A DNA stretch of 64,000 bases from positions 18,642,001 through 18,706,000 of the forward strand of contig JAVHKY010000054.1 of NCBI GenBank assembly GCA_035079385.1, read 5' to 3'. The stretch is from Aspidiotus rigidus (lineage: Eukaryota; Arthropoda; Insecta; Hemiptera; Diaspididae). The notes under the pieces are model-generated. The model was not told where the DNA came from and ran no database searches. It saw only the letters and a program-made list of their open reading frames with translations. Positions 11,380 to 21,677 of the stretch are shown here, in pieces. The position numbers and the translations under genes were made by a program. Each line of letters begins with the position of its first letter. Position 1 is the stretch's first letter.

Positions 11380-13300
11380 AAAATAGAGGAAGACCAGGGA
11401 GAGGGGTTCTCTTGATTTGGAGTAATTTGTTAGAGCATTGTTTTCACCGAAGTGAATTTGCAATGATAATGTTTGTAGTCTGAAAATGAGGGATGGCAAT
11501 TATTGAGGTGATTCTATCAATGGAGGTGACATATTTTGCTGATTGATTGATTGCGTCATATGCTAAGAAACCTACATGGCTTGGAATCCAAATGTAAATA
11601 ATGTGAGGGTTCATAGCGTGAGGTGGATTCTTTGTACGAATGGGTTTGTGTTATACAGATGTAGGAGGCAGTACAGGGAAAAAAACTTGATCAGTGAGCA
11701 GGAGGGATTTTTTGTTTGAGGGGAGTTGTGAGAGATGAGATAAACAAGCAAACGTAGCCAACAGTTTGGCTCCCATGCTTTTCATTCCTTGAGCCGTAAT
11801 CAGTTTTCTGATTCGAGTGGAGGAGGAATTCTTCGGAGTTGAGGAAATTTGTTTGAGATCTAGTCTTATAGTGGATAAAGAGTGATTCCCGGGGGAAGGG
11901 AAGACCGTAGGAATGGAAAAAAGAGGATTGGTGGAGAAGGTTTTATTGAGATATGTATCACTGATGGAATATTAGAGATGAGTAGGGGTGCCTCTGCGGC
12001 CTCCGCAAAAAAGCTGAGTTCATAATTTGTTCAATATGCTCCTTCAAAGTCATTCCGAGGGAGGATGTTTGAGTAAGGTATTTTAGGACGGATTTATTTG
12101 GTGCTAGGTCGTATATTTGACCCCCATATTCTATAGTTTAGTGTGTTTGAGAATTCTATTATGTTGAAGCTGAAGTTCCTTGTTGCACCCTTTGAAGGTA
12201 AGAGACCACCAATTCAAGATATAAAGAGTGCGCATACGTTTGCTTTTGAGATCTTCAATTTGACAGGCCCACCCGATTGAAATGTATGTCTACTGGTTTT
12301 GCTGAATCAAGTTTTGCGGGTGTAGAGGTGGAATGGTGGGAGTAGGCGTCCTTCATTCAAAAATGACCAGATACGTTTTAGATTGTGTTTGTTGTCCATT
12401 AAGTAATGCTATTGAAAGTGTTTTGTGGAAGTAGGTGACCTCCTAGTGGATGGGATGAGCGGGTGGAGATGTTGTAATTGTCGGTGAAGAGACGTTGGGA
12501 AACGGGAAATTTGACAGAATTTGTGATATCATCAATGGCTATTAAGAAGAGGTGGTCATGGAAGGGATGTAGTATTTTGTATTTGAATTATTAGAGACCT
12601 GTCATTAAGGAAGCTTTGTGGAACATGAGGGAAGTTTCCTCGTTGGCCAAATTCTTGTTTTTAGCGGGGAACCCACTATCCTTTTGTTGGGGGTACTTTC
12701 AGGAAATTTTCTTCCGCGAGTATGACCGCGGGCGCGAGCGGCCCGAGGTTGATGAAGTCACGAGATCGACGTCACGGAGAGGGGGGGGGGACTTGGAAAA
12801 ATTTCCACTGTCGAGTTATATATGATAGGAGGGGGACTTTGAAAAATTCTCATGACAGTGGATTTCCCGTTGCCATAGCAGTCCTTCAATGGCATGTAAT
12901 TTTTTTTTTGCCGACAAGATACCTTCAGACTATGAAAAAGGCTTCTTGGAGGTTGAAGAATGTCGAATGTGGACCGCATTTTGAGAGCGTGGCTTCGTTT
13001 ATTTCAGTTTGAGAATCATGTAGACCTCGGGTAACAGGCCTATTGCAGTCTTTTTTTGAAAGTGTGAGAAGTTATTATGAGATTCGAGAAAGCGAAGCAG
13101 TCTTTTATTGAGAATGTTTTGAAATGGCTTTCCTAGAACGTTGGATAAAATAATGGGGCGGTAAGAGAACTGCAGATTCTCCAACACCGCAGTATGAATA
13201 TTGTATAAGCCCTATTTTTCAGATTTTTGTTAATAATGGAAGAAAACTCATCTTCGGTATTGCAAAGTGGAGGGAAGTGAACTTCCATGGGGCAATTGCC
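11380..13300 (-). mobile_element. Degenerate LINE with RT and RNase H traces
   Basis: Reading the minus strand from right to left gives the RT segment SYRPIILSNVLGKPFQNILN (13165-13100), then LFLIAIDDITNSVKFPV and a decayed catalytic box LFTDNYNI (12560-12440). An RNase H end with WIPSHVGFLAYDAINQSAK follows at 11620-11550. That order and spacing is the RT-RNase H layout of I-clade-type LINEs, related to 22455-25180. Stops and shifts are frequent. Around 12780-12860 it is interrupted by a short repeat containing 'tatatatgataggaggggg', also present near 3500 and 62230-62370. Confidence 0.65.
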
Positions 13301-14945
13301 AGCTTACGACTTTGAAAAGTACGATAATTATCGTTTCGTGGTGTACTTTTTGAAAGACTGACTTGGAATAATCAGATTTGTGGTCCTCATCAACTAAATC
13401 ACTCCTCACTCACCTTCATTGTTTCTTCAAACTCCCCTTCTTCCCTCTCATGTGATAATTTAGAAGATTCCGTTTTCTAGAGCAACTTTACAGTACCGCA
13501 AATTTTTTCTTTTCTTCTTGTTTCTCAAAACTCTCGTCTTCTGAGATACTTCGTTATGTAATCAAATTCCGCGATGGATAATCATCGACAATATTTTAGA
13601 GCTCGATCTTTCCTATACTTATTTGTCTTCGGCTCAAAGATTCCTATAAAATTCAATTTCTGTTGGTAGCCTATATGGTTGAAGAGTTTACATCATTTCT
13701 GACTACGCTATGAAAAGGTCAGCGGTCATCGAACTTCTAGCTGTCAACTCTATAGCCGACAGCGTTTCCATGAGTTAACTCTTTCTGCACAGTGTCAACA
13801 TTTTCCACGATAGGGGCATCTAGCGATGGTAATGTTGATATAAATACGTCTTCATATATTATACTTATTCTTTCCCAGCTTCGAATCAACATCGTCGACG
13901 ATTAAGTAGCGTTTTTCGTGATCCAGACATGCAGTATGATAATCAGCCCCGCGGCAAGCTGGTCCGAACGTGAAGTACCGTGTGTTTCAAGGAATGCTAG
14001 CCAGTGCATCGGAGATATATTATCTAGCACCATACTCGTACATCGCGTTATTATTTGATAATGTAAATTACTTCATTTTTAAAAGATTCAAAACCTTCTT
14101 TGAAATCATCGTTGATGCTTCCTATTCACTGAGTGAAATGATTAGCATACCGCGCAAACTGCACTTATGTACGAGAAGGGCAATGTCATCCTATCTTCGA
14201 GTTGGGACCGGTCATGCGTCGCTACCGTATAATCGATTATAAAACTTTTGCAAAATGAGTAACGGTATGTTTTATAATGTACGTAAAACTGCGCGTCCAA
14301 CAAGTCTATGTCTTACGGTAGATTTGGTGGGTGGTAGATCCGATAATTTTCTGAACCTATTCGACACGATCTCCAAGTTTTTGAAGAACCTACCGATGAA
14401 GCACCATAGGTATACTCGTGAGTAGCACATCTTCCCAGCTTCCATAAGTACAAACCTTTCCTTCGTATGATGGCGCATCCGTTCATCGTAAACTGTAGAA
14501 ACCTTAAAAAAAGTATTCTGTTTTCATGCTTAAGAAGTCTTGAGGAATATGTCGATTGTAGTAAGAACTCTCAGCTCATACAGATTGCCGCGCTTTAATT
14601 CAAAAGAGCAAGGCATCTGTTTTTTCAGGAATTTTTAAATTCCAGTGATAGACTTCAATGGTCGACTTTAATTATCGATTTCGTTTTTGGACAGAAATGA
14701 TCACGGGAGGGCTGGAGAAAGATAGATAAAAGGTGTGGATGAATGCGGAAAAACTAAGAAAAGGTTGAACTTGTTAATCCTTGCTGGTTTTTCCAATATG
14801 CCCTCCACCCGCCCGGAAGATTGTGATGGTCCCAAGTTAGATAGTTTCCGGTCTTGGAGAGTTGGAGAAATGTCAACCTTCGAACTTTGAAAAGAGGTAC
14901 TCGGAAAGATTTTGATTTTCGAGGGATGGAGGACGTCTGCGAAAA
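13301..14945. other. No gene recognised
   Basis: I find no domain, RNA gene or strong repeat. The ORFs at 13970-14242 (+) and 14272-14478 (-) are below 95 codons, lack recognisable motifs and show no clear splice context. AT-rich with scattered homopolymers. Confidence 0.5.
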
Positions 14946-15023
14946 TTTTGAGCTCAGAACCGTCACGATAAGAAGGGAATACTCCGAAGAGGAGTAAAAA
15001 TTACAAACACCGCAGAAAATAAA
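14946..15023 (-). mobile_element. Penelope-like element 3'-tail fragment
   Basis: The sequence 'gaatactccgaagaggagta' followed by 'accgcagaaaataaa' matches the 3' tails of the PLE copies at 7.7, 10.3, 60.0 and 62.1 kb. No coding part is attached. It directly adjoins the unrelated PLE that starts at 15026, so one PLE sits beside or within the debris of another. Confidence 0.6.
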
Positions 15024-15025
15024 TA

Positions 15026-15152
15026 ATTATCGGAACTCATAATGAGTGAGTGAGGTGTAAGTAGAGCACTAATATTGAAAAAGGGTTTTTCAATTGTACA
15101 AATCTACTTTATTAGTTGCTTATTCAAGAGTACTTTCGGGTGTTATCCCATC
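15026..15152 (-). repeat. PLE downstream terminal direct repeat
   Basis: 127 bp, nearly identical to 17798-17924; the one difference I see is 'gagtgaggtgt' versus 'gagtgagttgt'. In this copy the sequence continues past 15152 as 'atcagttgtg', which supplies the CTGA of the ribozyme core. The repeat itself contains the GAAA box, the cleavage site and the 3' strand of helix I. Confidence 0.9.
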
Positions 15153-15170
15153 ATCAGTTGTGTCGCAACT
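15114..15170 (-). ncRNA. Type I hammerhead ribozyme in PLE terminal region
   Basis: On the minus strand the core CTGATGA (15157-15151) is followed by a short GGG/CCC helix II with an AUAACA loop, then GAAA (15137-15134). A palindromic GUAC forms helix III (15133-15130), and U-C at 15129-15128 precedes the predicted cleavage. Helix I pairs CAA with UUG beside the core and, beyond an internal loop (gaca/aauaa), AGTTGC (15170-15165) with GCAACT (15119-15114), six perfect pairs. The very short helix III with a self-complementary sequence is what is known for retroelement hammerheads that act best as dimers. One oddity is an unpaired U between A9 and helix II. The upstream repeat holds only the 3' half because it starts inside the core. 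Confidence 0.8.
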
Positions 15171-15217
15171 GGAGAACAAGGTCTTAACCATGAGTTTTTA
15201 TAGTATAACACTGTGAT

Positions 15218-15392
15218 CTTATTGGCTATAACAATGCTGTGTTGTGATTGGTTCACTTCTTAGAAACTTATTCTTACAATAATATGACATTGTGTTCTTA
15301 TTGGCTAAAACATACTGCTTTGTGATTGGTTCAATCTGTTGTTCTAAATGCTGCGTTTCTATTGGCTACCTGAATTCCTGCCGTCTCATTGG
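15218..15392 (-). promoter_or_regulatory. Cluster of six CCAAT-type boxes in PLE 3' region
   Basis: ATTGG occurs at 15221, 15247, 15300, 15325, 15361 and 15388, giving six CCAAT boxes in the sense orientation of the element within 172 bp, just upstream of the ribozyme and terminal repeat. Several sit in near-repeats, 'ttattggct' and 'tgattggtt', so the array arose by local duplication. Position upstream of the downstream repeat suits a promoter for a following tandem copy. The role is inferred. Confidence 0.5.
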
Positions 15393-17753
15393 TTGGTTCC
15401 TTTCTTCTTCTTTCGTCCAATCACCAGGCCGAATAATTTTTCGCTGTCAAATGTGATTACATTGTTCAAGAGGCAGGCTTTCTTCCTCTTGGCTTTTGCA
15501 ATCTCCATTTGTTCCTAGAGTTTTCTTCTCTTTGTGTGATTCTCTACGTGTATGACTTCAAATATTCCCTCTCCATCGTGGTTTTCCTCGTTACAGTGTT
15601 TCCCAAACAGTGACTTGCCATCTTCTTTCTCCCTCGACGTTTTGTGCTCCTTTCTCCTGATCTCAAACTTTCTCCCAGTCTCACCGATATAGATCACCTC
15701 CCACTGTTCACAACTGAGCTTGTACACCCCGCGTAAGCTTTCCTTGTCCTTTTGTTCCGTCTGGTCATTGCTGATTTTCTTCACCATGGGTTGGTTATTC
15801 TGGATACCCACATTCACATCGTAGCCATTGAACGCCTTTATCACCTTGTTTGTGTACTTTCCTATATATGGTATCGATCCGGAGTACTTTCTCACTATGC
15901 TATCATTGGTTCCTTTCTTTGTTTCCATTTTCCCAAAGACTTCCTCCACCACACTTCTGCGGTAGCCATTGGCTTCTGCGATCTGCTTTACTATCTCGAT
16001 CTCTTTCCTCTTCTCTTCGTTGTTCTTGAGGATAGAAATTGCCCGATAGCAGTAGTTCTGGATTGCCGCTAACTTGTGCCTGGGGTGGTGGTAGGAGTCA
16101 TTTGGGATGATGGTGTCATTATGCGTCGGCTTCCTGTAGATTTTGTATTCTATCCTATTCGTCTCCATTGTGAGTGTAAGGTCCAAATAGTCGATGATCT
16201 CATTGCCTTTTTCGACTGTGAATTTGATGCTCTCATTCATCGCGTTCATTTCTGAAAGGAATAGATCCACCTGTCTATCAGTGCCTGTCCACACAATTAG
16301 GATATCATCTACATATCTGGCCCAGTGTTTGATCGAGTTTCCGAATTTGCTGCCCTTCAATATCTTGTTTTCCATATCATTCATGAATATCTCCGCCAGT
16401 ATTGGTGACAGCGGTGGTCCCATCGCAAGTCCCCTTTCCTGACTGTAAAACCTGTTATTGAAGCGGCAGTAATTCTGGCTCAAGATCTCCTCCACTATGT
16501 TGGCGTACTTCGACCCATCGGGGTTCCCATGGTATCTGTTGCTTTTGAGCAGGGTGAGAAGTTCCTCCTTCGGTATGATACCAAACATATTAGTCACATC
16601 ACAGGATATCAGCTTGTCGTTACTCCTGATTTCCAACTTGTCCAGTTGCTCAATCGGCTCTCCGTTGTTTCTGATACTTCGTCTGGGTGCAAACTGGTAG
16701 TTTTCTTTCAGGAATGTGGCTACGATCTTTGCTATCTTGTAGCATGGTGATTGAATGCTGTTGACCAGGGGTCTCATCGGACGGTTCACTTTGTGGAGTT
16801 TTACAAGCCCCTTGAGTCTTGGTGCAACCGGGTTCATCTCAAGCGTCCTTCCATTGCTGGGTACATTGTTCCGTTTCAACACAGCTTTCAGGTCATCTTG
16901 GTATTTCCGCGTTGGATCCCTTGCCAGTTCTTGGTATCCATTAACTGCGATGTACGACTCCACTTTTTGGGTGTAGTCCTCCTTCTCCATTACCACTACC
17001 GTGCTGCCCTTGTCCGCCTTTGTCAAAATCAGGTTGTTCTGTCGGATCTTCTTTTGTAGATTTGTGACCTTCCTCTGCATTACTTGCGTTCTGTCATAGG
17101 TTCGGCACATACCCCCTCTTTGATGTCCACAACAGCACTTTCCCAATTTTAGTCCGGGCTTCTGGTCTCACGACGTTTTCCATGGTTTGGATTACTTGTT
17201 CGCAGCTAATGGCCATGCTTTCAAGCCTACACTGGTTCAGCTTCTCTGGCTGCACGTACTTGATGCCTTTGTCCAGCAGTCTTCTTTCTCCTTCTGTGAA
17301 GTTGACGCTTGATAAGTTCTCGGTTCTGGGAGCAAATTTGTGCTCAACTCTCGCTGTCTCTTCCTTTCTTTCTTCTTTCTTCCGGGTCAGTTCGGCAAGC
17401 TTCTTCTTGATCTGTTTTGTTTGGGTTTCCACTCGTTTTTCCACATAGTCTTCTCCTTTTTTCCCCTTTCCTCCTTTTTCGAACATCATTTCTTTGACTT
17501 CTTGCGGGTGGAGTAACCTGGACAGATGGAAATATTGATCATACAGTAGACCATTCAGCCTGGTGACTTTCTTGTAGAGTTCACCAATTTCGTTCTTCAC
17601 TCTCAATTTTTCGACTTGCATCTTGGTGCGTTTCGCTGCTGCGCTGTTTCCTGGTAGCCTGATAGTCGCATACTTGGGAATAATGCCTCGTCTCAAGCAT
17701 TCATTATTGAACCAAATCTTCACATGTATCACTCTTAGTTTGACCTTGGTCAT
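15386..17753 (-). pseudogene. Penelope-like RT / GIY-YIG polyprotein, nearly intact
   Basis: From the ATG at 17753 a Lys/Glu-rich coiled-coil-like leader of about 215 codons leads into RT. A one-base slip in the C5 run at 17112-17116 separates the two frames; removing one base joins them in register. RT motifs in order are LILTKADKGSTVVVMEKEDY, LVKLHK, SCDVTNMFGIIP, GLAMGPPLSPILAEIFM, ARYVDDILIVW and IIDYLDLTLT. The nuclease begins GVYKLSCEQWEVIYIGETGR and continues RRKEHK and HCNEENH. A TAG at 15515-15517 follows HTKRRKL, but the frame stays open for another 42 codons to a TGA at 15386, so the TAG is probably a nonsense change. The second Cys of the usual C-x2-C is Trp here. Three small lesions mark an otherwise recent copy. 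Confidence 0.88.
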
Positions 17754-17797
17754 CAGAAACTTGAAAACCTCGCCTCGTTAACCATGTCTGGTGTGCT

Positions 17798-17924
17798 ATT
17801 ATCGGAACTCATAATGAGTGAGTGAGTTGTAAGTAGAGCACTAATATTGAAAAAGGGTTTTTCAATTGTACAAATCTACTTTATTAGTTGCTTATTCAAG
17901 AGTACTTTCGGGTGTTATCCCATC
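17798..17924 (-). repeat. PLE upstream terminal direct repeat
   Basis: Partner of 15026-15152. It begins inside the ribozyme core (GATGGG at 17924-17919) and so lacks the CTGA and the 5' strand of helix I. The element is therefore bounded at its 5' end within the hammerhead and not at the predicted cleavage position. Confidence 0.88.
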
Positions 17925-17929
17925 TCCTC

Positions 17930-18370
17930 TCGATGTATATGTACCTTCAAAGTTGAGGTTTTTCCTAACCCTCTCCCGTCTACTTCTTGACCAAGTCGTC
18001 AAATACTTATGGCTAATCTTGAGATTTTTTTCTAGTCCCCAAACAATTTTCCGAATCTTCTTGCCTAACCAAGACTTCTATTATTTAGCCTAGACACCTC
18101 TCTCCATCACTCGAAAGCAAATTTATTATTTTTTTCTTCCCTCTCTTCTTCTTTTTTCCAAGTCCTCGCATACTCACGGTTGTTTTTCGAGCAGGTCACC
18201 TCTCCCATCCCTGTCCTCCTTCTTTCTATTCCCCTTCCTCTCCTATAAGTCTTCGGGTATTTAAGGCAACCTTCTAAAATTTGTTCAGCTCACTCTCCTC
18301 GCCCCGTCCTCTGACTTTTTTCCCGTCTTCTTCCCTAAGTCTTCGGGTACCTATGGTTAACCTTCGAGTG
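17930..18370. repeat. Diverged pyrimidine-rich tandem repeat
   Basis: Units of roughly 85-100 bp recur with 'aagtcttcgggta' (18248, 18336), 'aagtcctcgcatactcacgg' (about 18161) and 'aagtcgtcaaatacttatgg' (about 17993), each followed by 'ctt..gag' and C/T-rich filler. Copies are only moderately similar. No ORF of note. Confidence 0.45.
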
Positions 18371-18960
18371 CGTTAGACCTTGCGGCACCCTGGTTACCAC
18401 AGTTTTCTCGCGGGATAGCGTGCACCGGGTATTTCTCCAAAAACAGCCTGCTTCCTCCCATGTGATGACGATTAGTTCGGAGTCGATTCTCTTCTGTGAA
18501 CTAAGCTCTTTTTCTTTATCAATGCTCGCCATAGCAATTTAATTTACCACTCATGGAAAGAGTTCCGCGCTCTCCTCAATGAACTCCGTCTACAAATCCG
18601 GTACGTGATTCTTCTGTCTCGCCATTCGATCAAGTAGTTGCGACCAGCTGTAAGATCGTGGATCAACTTACCAGCATTCGCATTTCAGATATGCTCTGAT
18701 GATCAGAGGATGATATTTTAAAATAGGGAGAGCATAGTTCTTTTGATATCTTTTTCCCGCATGGTGGAGTCGAATATGGCCTTGTTCAGGTATTTGGGAC
18801 GAATGAAAACGGACAAAAGCTTCAACGGGTTCCGTTGTATTTGCCATTGTTCAGAAAACCGAAATTGAAGAATATTTGTGCAGAGAATACAAGAACATCA
18901 CCTGATAAGAAAATGAATTTTCCAAAAGATTGCTGAGAATACTGAAATGATAAATACCCC

Positions 18961-19207
18961 AAGTCACTCGGCAACCTCGCGCGGCGCCAGAAGTCACTCG
19001 GCAACCTCGAAATACGCATGCGCGTGATGATACAGACGACAGCCATCATCACGCGCATGCGTATTTCGAGGTTGCCGAGTGACTTTTGCGCCACCCCGTT
19101 TATTCGTATTTTTTTCTCATTTTTATAACAATAAAAACGTCGTATGACAATTCTGGTCAAGGTTTTTTTTCGTCGGCAAATTTGCCGAGTGACTTTTGCG
19201 CCACCCG
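18961..19207. repeat. Palindromic element with perfect 40-bp arms
   Basis: 18992-19031 and 19045-19084 are perfect reverse complements around a 13-bp spacer. Outside the arms 'ggcgccaga' and 'ttttgcgcc' are near-complements. Partial extra copies of the arm end lie at 18961-18979 (direct) and 19182-19207, where 'gccgagtgacttttgcgcc' is repeated. The outer end reads GGGTGGCGCAAAAGTCACTC, like a DNA-transposon terminus. The arm contains 'gcatgcgcg', itself self-complementary. No transposase. Confidence 0.8.
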
Positions 19208-20430
19208 GTATCTGTACCTACAGGTATTGTTTTTCAAAAAGTTTGGAAAATATGAATATCATTCATTCCTAAAAGTCGTACAGTTGATTCTTGTTTGTTG
19301 ACTGTTGATTATGTGGACTCTCTGAACTTTGTGAGATTGAGTGATATTTCATCAGAAAACGAATTGAGAAGAATCCTTACAAGCTGGCGTTGAGAAGGAT
19401 ATCAAAGAACTTACGAAAATCTACGTGTACAATATGGATCGCGTAATTCGTATGAAAAGTTCCCTCTTGCGATAGTGGTGCACACGACACGTCCAGGTCG
19501 AAATGCAGAACTCGTTCAGTTTGCGAAATTTCAGGTTCTCGCATCGCTCTCGCTGTCTCTCTCGCGCACATATTGCGTAGGTATTTTTCCTATTTCGTAT
19601 ACGTTGGTTTACTCGTGTGTGTATCATCGTACGTAATAATAATATGATATGATACGCGCGGCGACAACGATCTGTACTTAACAAACGGAGCTATTGTGCT
19701 TTTGGCCAGGGGTCGCTACCTCGGAGCAAGGAGCGAAGAGTGCCAACTTTTAATAGTGCTGATGCGTACGTATGGTGGCGGTGACCTAATTTGCTCTAAT
19801 GGCCAATGTGATGTTAATATTCTCAAACTCTACCAAACGGCTCTGAAAACTCTTCCTACGCGGAGTATATCGATTTCTTAAGTTCGTATTGAAGTCGTGA
19901 TTTCGTGTCTTATGTAAGAAAAGTGTTACGTTCACATCAAATTTCCCGCGGTTACTATCACGCAGGTCATTGCTCTCTATGGTTTGAGGTTCTCGAACAC
20001 CATCATCGGCAGCAGTGCTGTTTTTATGTAAACGTATGTATGTACAGTTAAGAGCGCACACGCGCGCATGCGCGTAACTTATCGACTTTTACGAAACGAC
20101 GCCGAGTACAACGGCACAAGACAAATAACAACGGTTAGCCGTTTATCTCTTCCACGTGCACGACTCGTAGCCTCCTCGCGGAGCATCATCGTCCTCTCTC
20201 CTAGCATCTCCTAGTCCTCGTATACGAACTTATTATACGTACTTCGCTAATTTCTCCAGCAGCGAAAGAGCCTTCGTTCCAAGTTTTTTTTGCTGCTTTT
20301 TCTTTATTTCAACTCGTCGCCGCTTTCTGCAACCATTGCTACACGTTCTGCGTACGTATGAAGAAAGAAACCGTACTTGTAAATGGCGCGAAGTTAAATA
20401 CACGCGGAATCGACACTGTGAAGATAGGTA
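19208..20430. other. No gene recognised; CpG-rich stretch
   Basis: The region 19430-20250 has more CpG than its surroundings, with 'cgcgcgcatgcgcg' near 20058, compatible with a promoter or first exon. ORFs on both strands are shorter than 92 codons and match nothing I know. Nothing else stands out. Confidence 0.45.
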
Positions 20431-21290
20431 CCTTTGTGGTATCGCAAAATGAGGGACCATATTAAATGTTTTCAGGTGTAAACATGAATTTTGTTGACTG
20501 TACGTTCCATCCGAGAGATTCCTCGTGAAATTTTCAGCCCAACTGAATTTGAAAAAGGTGAGAAAACTTTTCTCAGCAAAGTTTTCTGCTTTAAAATGCT
20601 CCTACGGCCAATCTGATGCCGGATATGAATTGTCAATAGTCCCCGTCATTTAGACGGGAAGCATCATGGTCCCTAATTTTGCGATACCACAAAAGTACCT
20701 ACGGATATCATGACGATGTCTTTAGTCCCCATCATTTAGACTTTTAGCTATAAAGTCCCTCATTTTGCAACATCTGAACAGTGCCTATCACTACAATGTC
20801 TTTGTGGTATCGCAAAATGAGGGACCATATTTGTTTTCAGGTGTAAATATGAATTTTGTTGACTGTACGTTCCATCCGAGACCGGATATGGGGATTCCTC
20901 GTGAAATTTCTATCCTAACTACCTACTTCCAAGCAGATCAGAAACAAAAAGTTGTTTTGGGCAATGAAGCACCAAGGTGGTACGCCTTGCTGTTTTTGAT
21001 GAAATGCTCTAAATCGAGTGGTCAGTAATTTTAGATGGATTTTTGAGCGTGAATATGAATTTCAAGACAAAAATGAACACTTAGACGCTTGGTTTTTGCA
21101 GAGAAAATTTAATTTGAAAATTATGAAAAAACTTTTCTCAGCGAAGTTTTCTTGTGTAAATGGGTCCTACGCCCAAACTGACGCCGGATATGAATTTCTC
21201 GTAAAATTTTCAGCCTAACAGAATTTGAAAAAGATGAAAACACTTTTCTCGGGGAAGTTTTCAGCTTTAAAATCATTCTACTAGTCCAGT
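20430..21290. repeat. Locally duplicated block (three partial copies)
   Basis: 20430-20515 and 20803-20885 are near-identical (both contain 'tatcgcaaaatgagggacca' and 'tttgttgactgtacgttcc'), and an inverted piece of the same unit lies at 20668-20700. A second module, with 'cttttctcagc.aagttttc' and 'gatgccggatatgaatt', appears at 20570-20635, 21131-21200 and in part at 21243. The ORF over 20765-21028 runs through duplicated sequence and is not supported as a gene. Confidence 0.7.
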
Positions 21291-21677
21291 CATATTAGGA
21301 AATTTGGTGTCTATGTTATTTGTCACCTTATATACTGAAAGTCTCACTAGATATGACGTGCGCATGTGATTTTCAGGGTGAATATCAGTCTTCTTGAAAA
21401 AAAGTCAAGAGACAAAATTTGTAGAGCGTCAAGAGATACATAGGTATGTGTAGATAATATTCTATCAAGAATTTCCGTGCGGTGCTCCAATTTTTAATAA
21501 ATGGAGAATGAAAGTTGAATAGTTGCAAAATAACCCATGATATGCTTGTCACATGCGACGCAAGTCGACATTCGATTTTAAACAAAGTTTACAATATCTC
21601 TTGTTTACTAGATGAATCATATAAATAGTTCTTATTATCATTTCAATATTTTCATTTAGAAAATTTATTCTATCTAA

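Larger units (their letters stand above)
15026..17924 (-). mobile_element. Penelope-like element with terminal direct repeats and hammerhead ribozyme
   Basis: This 2.9 kb element is bounded by 127-bp direct repeats (15026-15152 and 17798-17924) that differ at one position by eye, which implies recent insertion. On the minus strand the order is upstream repeat, coiled-coil-rich leader, RT, GIY-YIG nuclease, a 3' region with six CCAAT-type boxes, and the downstream repeat carrying a hammerhead fold. This is the pseudo-LTR layout known for Penelope-like elements. It is a separate subfamily from the PLEs at 8-10 and 59-62 kb: it shares the KADKG, YVDD and YIGETGR motifs but little else. Confidence 0.92.

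Noticed and set aside
15752..17059. Plus-strand ORFs opposite the PLE
   Set aside because: They are antisense shadows of the RT frame and contain no domain of their own.
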